From Solea solea (taxonomy: Eukaryota > Chordata > Actinopteri > Pleuronectiformes > Soleidae), in NCBI RefSeq assembly GCF_958295425.1, contig NC_081144.1, positions 2,212,501 through 2,276,500 on the forward strand: a stretch of 64,000 nucleotides of DNA, read 5' to 3'. Below the pieces are notes generated by a model. It was given only the letters and a program-made list of their open reading frames with translations, was not told where the DNA came from and made no database searches. Position numbers and translations under genes: made by a program. Position 1 is the first letter of the stretch; every line of letters begins with the position of its first letter. This document shows, one piece after another, positions 63,201-64,000 of this stretch.

Positions 63201-64000
63201 AATTGAATTGTATGCAGGTAATTTGCAAGTTTAAAATCATATCCTCCTCTGTAAGACCATACATATGCAAAAATGCGTGTCAAACTTAGACATGCACACA
63301 CAAACTGTATTTTTTTTCTGCTCTTGATTGCCAGATTGCCCACAGTCTCAGCTTTCCAACTCAATAATACTATATCAATTAATATTTTAGAGACCATTGG
63401 CATAGAGGGGCCTTCAGAAGAGGACATTGAAGGTATGTGATGAATGTTTTTAAATTTGTCATGGAGATTTATGAGCTTTGCATTTGTATTTTATTTTCAG
63501 GTTTCCCTGATTCACTATTTCCTGACATTATGTGAAGGCAAGGATACAAAATATAGTACATTGTCTCGGGGGTGCAAGTCTGGTTCAGCAAGACAGGGGT
63601 CTGGGATTGAAATCTACTCTATGATGCACTGTATTGTCAAAGTATAGTAGTAATATTACATTTCTCTGCCAGGAGAACAGGGGTCAGAAGATGAGGAGAG
63701 CATGTCATCCCTGAACATCTGTACCTCAACATCACAAGTCCAAAACCAGGGAGTGTCTCCAACGGGTGAGCTTGAACAATGAAAGAAGATTGATCTTGAA
63801 CACTCCTCTTTAAAGACCCCCTCCGATGAAAATTGTGTTTTTCATGTTGTTTATGTGGCATTTCTCTGATGCTACAGGACATATCAGCAGAAAAGTAAGT
63901 GTGACATTTTATTTCTGAGTATTTCTGCCTTCAAATTGCAGTGAACTAAAGGCAGACGCAAACTGGCAGTACAGATTGTAAAGCCCTCCAAGGCAAAATG
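50569..64000 (+). CDS. SET-domain / repeat-exon / zinc-finger / tyrosine-recombinase fusion gene (spliced, runs off the right edge)
   Basis: Gene-level entry. Coding exons by my model: 50569-50677, 50757-50913, 51057-51249, 51441-51530, eleven 99-nt exons (first 52146-52244, last 59323-59421), 60044-60193, 60319-60441, 61009-63112, 63391-63432, 63673-63765, 63878-63894. All junctions are GT-AG. Phases agree (1, 2, then 0 through the array, then 1), giving 4,167 nt or 1,389 codons inside the window. Order: SET domain (residues 1-153), 30- and 33-residue repeats (154-546), acidic/Ser linkers (547 to about 790), two zinc-finger-like motifs, tyrosine-recombinase core. The start is ATG 50,569, seven bases into its exon. 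Fish genomes hold many KMT5A-like SET genes and separate multi-copy recombinase-like genes; I infer this is a mobile-element gene or one domesticated from it. Splicing of the whole chain into one mRNA is unproven. Confidence 0.7.
51441..51530 (+). CDS. First, diverged copy of the repeated exon (30 aa)
   Basis: A 90-nt phase-0 exon reading VKTPAATETETSPLPQ then MFHMESKPDETNAQ. It matches the eleven 99-nt copies but lacks 9 nt near its start (three codons) and has a few substitutions. Its upstream intron does not resemble the array introns while its downstream intron does, so the array begins here. It is the probable ancestral copy. Confidence 0.8.
52146..59421 (+). CDS. Eleven identical 99-nt repeat exons (33 aa each)
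   Basis: Every copy is flanked by CTAAATTTCAG and GTAAAATGAC and encodes VKDPQTPAAAETETNPLPQ then MFHMESKPDETNAQ. I see no nucleotide difference between the eleven exons. All are phase 0 at both ends, so any number can be included or skipped without breaking the frame. The peptide is Pro/Glu/Thr-rich with no cysteines, probably disordered, and would add 363 residues between the SET domain and the recombinase part. The function of the linker is unknown. Confidence 0.8.
59560..60014. mobile_element. hAT-like MITE in the intron after the array
   Basis: The right end ATATATCGCCCAGCCCTA is the inverse of the TAGGGCTGGGCGATAT terminus of a very common teleost MITE. The interior has characteristic GCGATAT, CACGATACACGATATATATC and TCGATATATC-type words, plus a small tandem GAGTATATTCAATATATC repeat at about 59,948-59,990. 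The left boundary is approximate. A T17 tract and the next acceptor follow directly. Confidence 0.6.
60044..60441 (+). CDS. Two acidic/Ser-rich linker exons of the fusion gene
   Basis: Exon 60044-60193 (50 aa) starts MDSGPEVSRHSCDSDE and ends LPPLRRTKSIM. Exon 60319-60441 (41 aa) starts MDRLQDFAGCLYDSSDDS and ends RLRRSSRHP. Both are phase 0 with clean CAG acceptors and GTAAGC/GTAAGT donors. The composition (Asp/Glu/Ser with basic clusters) suggests a disordered nuclear linker. Each begins with ATG right after the acceptor, so internal starts cannot be excluded. Confidence 0.75.
61009..63112 (+). CDS. Zinc-finger and tyrosine-recombinase exon
   Basis: A single 2.1-kb exon. The acceptor is AAAG at 61,008 or CAG at 61,014, both phase 0. 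Numbering from MPLVES at 61,015: residues 1-130 are Ser/Lys/Glu-rich. A C2H2-like finger follows (C154, C157, H167, H172) and a C2HC-like one (C236, C239, H251, C255). The C-terminal part carries a tyrosine-recombinase core: Arg I in RRRGGEVSRM (R503), beta-hairpin Lys in GKRGRKVPV (K550), Arg II in TRLRKHIAT (R624), LGH (H650) and Tyr 659 in HRKHYRLP, exactly nine residues after that His as in phage integrases. The usual His of H-x-x-R is Thr 621. The ORF stays open to 63,198, but the donor AATG|GTACTA at 63,112 fits the phase of the next exon. Confidence 0.85.
63391..63894 (+). CDS. Three small 3' exons of the fusion gene
   Basis: 63391-63432 (42 nt; TIGIEGPSEEDIE), 63673-63765 (93 nt; EQGSEDEESMSSLN onward) and a 17-nt micro-exon 63878-63894 (GHISRK). 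The first two are phase 1 at both ends, and the micro-exon brings the frame to phase 0. Acceptors TTTTAG, CTGCCAG and CTACAG pair with donors GTATGT, GTGAGC and GTAAGT. The next good acceptor (TTGCAG at 63,941) would place TGA directly after GHISRK; a weaker one at 63,955 stays open to the edge. So the protein either ends here or continues beyond the window. Confidence 0.6.

Overview
This is nuclear DNA of a bony fish, most likely a teleost. The evidence is a vertebrate STK35-type kinase gene with an intron, many CA/GT microsatellites, short hAT-like elements with 8-bp target duplications, tRNA-headed SINEs, decayed LINE reverse transcriptases of the kind common in teleosts, and a multi-exon SET-domain gene of the KMT5A-like type. 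There are no bacterial-style operons. Identifications rest on motif recognition by eye; no database search was run. Layout: 1-15.8 kb holds no convincing gene. It carries a broken LINE fragment (1.3-1.7 kb, minus), microsatellites, and several copies of dispersed hAT-like repeats. A candidate last exon of an unidentified minus-strand gene lies at 19,305-19,377; the repeat-poor 15.8-19.3 kb stretch could be its 3' UTR. From 19.6 to 26 kb there is only repeat-bearing intergenic or intronic DNA. An STK35-like serine/threonine kinase occupies 26,481-31,166 on the minus strand in two coding exons (430 aa), with a GC-rich promoter region just upstream at about 31.3-31.4 kb. From 31.5 to 43 kb the DNA is non-coding and repeat-rich, including a hAT-like element inserted inside a SINE with an exact 8-bp target duplication. 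The region 43.6-46.2 kb is a graveyard: a LINE endonuclease piece, a frameshifted relic of a gene with a YqaJ-type nuclease domain and a PHD finger, and a decayed LINE reverse transcriptase. The most unusual locus runs from about 50.57 kb to the right edge on the plus strand. Its spliced model has a KMT5A-like SET domain (exons 1-3), a tandem array in which one phase-0 exon (99 nt, 33 aa) with its introns is repeated every 713-727 bp (one 90-nt founder-like copy plus eleven copies of identical sequence), two short acidic/Ser-rich exons, a 2.1-kb exon with two zinc-finger-like motifs and a complete-looking tyrosine-recombinase (phage-integrase fold) core, then small exons leaving the window. 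All junctions I could place keep the reading frame through 63,894, giving at least 1,389 residues. The result is a histone-methyltransferase-like domain joined through an expandable repeat linker to a DNA strand-exchange enzyme fold. Either it is the coding part of a eukaryotic tyrosine-recombinase mobile element that captured a SET domain, or it is a gene domesticated from one. The nearby YqaJ-PHD relic is a second case of a chromatin domain joined to a DNA-processing domain within 6 kb.
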